Source: Porphyromonas circumdentaria (GTDB lineage: Bacteria > Bacteroidota > Bacteroidia > Bacteroidales > Porphyromonadaceae). From it: 64,000 bases of DNA. The translations under genes were made by a program, and so were the position numbers. The notes beneath the pieces were generated by a model, which saw only the letters and a list, made by a program, of their open reading frames with translations, was not told the origin of the DNA and did not search any database. Positions 62,188-64,000 of this stretch are shown here, one piece after another; the stretch's first letter is position 1; every line of letters starts with the position of its first letter. The stretch is from positions 70,051 through 134,050 of the forward strand of contig NZ_FUXE01000004.1 in NCBI RefSeq assembly GCF_900167105.1. Direction: 5' to 3'.

Positions 62188-63429
62188 TCAGTTAAGCAGC
62201 GAGGGTTTCGCTTGAGGCGTGAAGTCGTTGGTCGAGTTGTTGGTGTCTAGCATCTGTACGATACCTTTTTGGGTCTCTCCTATTTTGCGAACTACGGCTT
62301 TGCCATAACGCTCGGGATCCATGTTTATGGTAGAAACATAAGTAAAACCACGATCGAGAGCGGTGGGCATTACAAGCCATTTGTCCAAAGTCTTGATGCT
62401 CATGTTTACGCCATCTATAATCCACTCTGTGGGGATATAATAGGTCTTTTTCTCAATCTCTCTAACTGTTCCGTCGGGCATGTCAAACTTCCAGATATAA
62501 TCAGCCTCGTAATTGGAGAGGTAGTCCTCTTTAGAGGTCTTCATCTTTGCAATAGCGTAGGAAGAACCTCCTCTGTCGTGAAGACTCCAGATCGTACGTG
62601 TGTAGCAGTAGATCTTCTCAAGATTGGGTACGGCAGGGTTATCCACATCTTTTACTCTGGAGTTGGCAGGTGTTTCATCGTACCACTCAAAATCAGCTTT
62701 GCTCAGGTCGAGAGAGTTGCTGTTGATACTCTTGTGATTGTTTGCTTGGTCGCAAATGGTTAGGTAACGACCAGGTTGTATTGCAACGTCTTTTCCTGTA
62801 CCAGGTATCATATAGACTGCTTGCACGGGGAAGCAAGTCTCGGTGAGTTTAGGCTCGATTTTTTGTACCAAGATAGTGTTGAAAGAGGACTCCAAGATCA
62901 GTAGGCTATCGGCATATACCACTTTGTCGGAGTTGTTGTAGATGCGAAAGTATTGATCGCCTATGTACTTATCTCCATTGGGGGTTAGCGTACCCGAGGG
63001 GAAGATTTCGGAGATGACAAGAGAGCGAATATCCCCCTCCTCAACTACGGGAACTTCTGCAAAAACGAGTTCAAGGCTTATCTGGCTTGTGGCAGTGTTT
63101 ATAGTAACATTCTTACTACTTCCCACTACAGGCGTAGTAACCTCTTGACCATTGGCTGTGTACTTTGCCTTCCCTTTTGCATCGATGTTGTAGAGCCCAA
63201 AGGGCACTTCTGCCTGAGAGGTGCCTTGAGGGAAGTTAAATTGGAGCTTCTGTCCCGTATTAACTTCGTTGAAGGTGAGCTGAGAATCCTCTAACGTATA
63301 GGACTTTTCAAACGATTGCAGGGTTACAGATACGGTAACCTTAGACTTTTGCAGAGGTGCCTCTTTATGACAAGAGCTTATCGCCAAGAGGCCGACAGCT
63401 GCGAGTAGAAATAAAATTTGCTTTTTCAT
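62188..63429 (-). CDS. DUF4876-type lipoprotein
   Basis: This 413-residue protein has a lipoprotein signal (L-A-I-S-S-C20). The first part (about 30-130) is a beta domain; then V-I-S-E-I-F-P-S-G-T, Y-I-G-D-Q-Y-F-R-I-Y-N-N-S-D and W-S-L-H-D-R-G-G-S-S match the DUF4876 family, which has a lamin-tail-like fold. It is between the receptor and the DUF6850 gene on one strand, so the three probably form a transport group. Confidence 0.87.
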   Translation of the reverse strand: MKKQILFLLAAVGLLAISSCHKEAPLQKSKVTVSVTLQSFEKSYTLEDSQLTFNEVNTGQKLQFNFPQGTSQAEVPFGLYNIDAKGKAKYTANGQEVTTPVVGSSKNVTINTATSQISLELVFAEVPVVEEGDIRSLVISEIFPSGTLTPNGDKYIGDQYFRIYNNSDKVVYADSLLILESSFNTILVQKIEPKLTETCFPVQAVYMIPGTGKDVAIQPGRYLTICDQANNHKSINSNSLDLSKADFEWYDETPANSRVKDVDNPAVPNLEKIYCYTRTIWSLHDRGGSSYAIAKMKTSKEDYLSNYEADYIWKFDMPDGTVREIEKKTYYIPTEWIIDGVNMSIKTLDKWLVMPTALDRGFTYVSTINMDPERYGKAVVRKIGETQKGIVQMLDTNNSTNDFTPQAKPSLLN

Positions 63430-63467
63430 TTGTTTAATGGGATTAATTGTTGATACTTAAAGAAAGA

Positions 63468-64000
63468 TTATAGATGTACGTGGAGCTCCATGCCGAAATA
63501 GGGGGTCGAGGCTCTGCGTACGGTACGTCCCGATCTCTCGTAAAGAGGCTCTATCGAAATCAATCTATTGACAAAAAGGGCTACACCGAGCTTGCGAGAG
63601 AAGAATTGCTTGGTTGCCTTGAAGTTTACAAATCCAGCAAAGGGGATATGTGTAGTGGTAGGGGTGCTGCTGCCCGAACGAACCAACTGCTTGAGCATAG
63701 CATCGTTCATAGAGGCTTCGGTGAAAGGATGCTCCACACCCTGCTTATCGATGTATTTCTCGGGGATACGGGCTTGAGGCTGTACGGTGTGTCGGCTAAA
63801 GAACATACTCTCCAACGTAGTAGCAAAGAGCAGGTCGAGACGAGGAATATAGGTATCGATCATTAGCGAAGCTGTCAAGCGCGAGCTGGTATAGCCTGTA
63901 TCGTTCTTGTACACCCCGAAGAGCGGTAGGCTCTCCCCATCGAATATGATGTTGGGTCTGTCTATATAGGAGATGCTATTTTCATAAAGCGTTACGAACC
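63468..64000 (-). CDS. C-terminal end of a probable TonB-dependent receptor (partial)
   Basis: The frame is open to the right window edge and gives the last 177 residues. It has strands typical of a receptor barrel, such as Y-I-P-R-L-D-L-L-F-A-T-T-L-E, F-A-G-F-V-N-F-K-A-T-K and Y-F-G-M-E-L-H-V-H-L at the end. The position before DUF4876 and DUF6850 genes supports the receptor call. The plug domain and TonB box lie outside the window, so the ligand is unknown. An ATG at 63914 inside the frame is not the start. Confidence 0.7.
   Translation of the reverse strand, partial: FVTLYENSISYIDRPNIIFDGESLPLFGVYKNDTGYTSSRLTASLMIDTYIPRLDLLFATTLESMFFSRHTVQPQARIPEKYIDKQGVEHPFTEASMNDAMLKQLVRSGSSTPTTTHIPFAGFVNFKATKQFFSRKLGVALFVNRLISIEPLYERSGRTVRRASTPYFGMELHVHL

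Noticed and set aside
1-64000. tRNA, rRNA and riboswitch genes
   Set aside because: Intergenic regions were read for these; no cloverleaf, rRNA stretch or known riboswitch core was recognised by eye. A covariance-model scan could still find small RNAs.

Overview
The window reads as a chromosome segment of a Porphyromonas-like member of the Bacteroidota. Signs seen in the sequence: promoters of the form TTTG-N19-TAnnTTTG, type IX secretion C-terminal domains on two surface proteins, a fused MurF-Alr, GSCFA, DUF4876 and DUF6850 proteins, the long Bacteroidota form of IspG, and short intergenic 22-bp tandem repeats. A catalase gene argues against P. gingivalis itself. The species cannot be fixed from the sequence alone.

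Layout. 0-5 kb: a type III restriction-modification pair (mod-res) behind a three-unit palindromic array with an exact 22-bp period. 5-11.7 kb: mostly housekeeping (rpmH, maf, kdsC, a cupin protein, a type IX secreted protein, a VanX-type dipeptidase). 11.9-30.1 kb: a defence island laid over mobile-element debris. It holds a broken ISAs1-type element, two broken DUF3408 conjugative-transposon genes, a five-gene operon combining a RloA-like ATPase and RloB with type II CBASS genes (CD-NTase, E2-E1 Cap2, and a JAB protease fused to a DUF6602-like nuclease domain), a truncated tyrosine integrase, an EcoRI-family methylase beside a DUF262-HNH nuclease, an AAA ATPase with a DUF4276 Toprim-like partner, and McrBC.

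30-38 kb: core genes on the minus strand (rlmI, dnaG, murF-alr, GSCFA, a lipoprotein). 38-40.3 kb: a regulatory region with an 11-bp phased AATTATC array and a 22-bp array, then a three-gene operon (HEPN-like protein, unknown protein, SecB-like chaperone) that looks like a toxin-antitoxin-chaperone module. 40.4-45.2 kb: secreted and lipid-anchored proteins: three paralogous small lipoproteins, a leucine-rich-repeat lipoprotein and a C10 (streptopain-type) peptidase. 45.4-57.8 kb: a TPR protein, gcvH-purE, ispG, rplS, an outer-membrane protein, flavodoxin-catalase, an ICMT-type methyltransferase, a HipA-like kinase overlapping a HIRAN-domain protein, and an SDR enzyme. 57.9-64 kb: a surface group on the minus strand (BspA-like type IX cargo, a DUF6850 barrel, a DUF4876 lipoprotein, and the end of a probable TonB-dependent receptor cut by the window edge).

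The strongest candidate for an undescribed system is the five-gene operon at 14161-19963. It has one promoter, no recognisable cyclic-nucleotide receptor, and its likely nuclease effector is fused to the deconjugating protease. The HEPN/SecB-like operon at 39022-40242 is second. No rRNA, tRNA or CRISPR array was seen.
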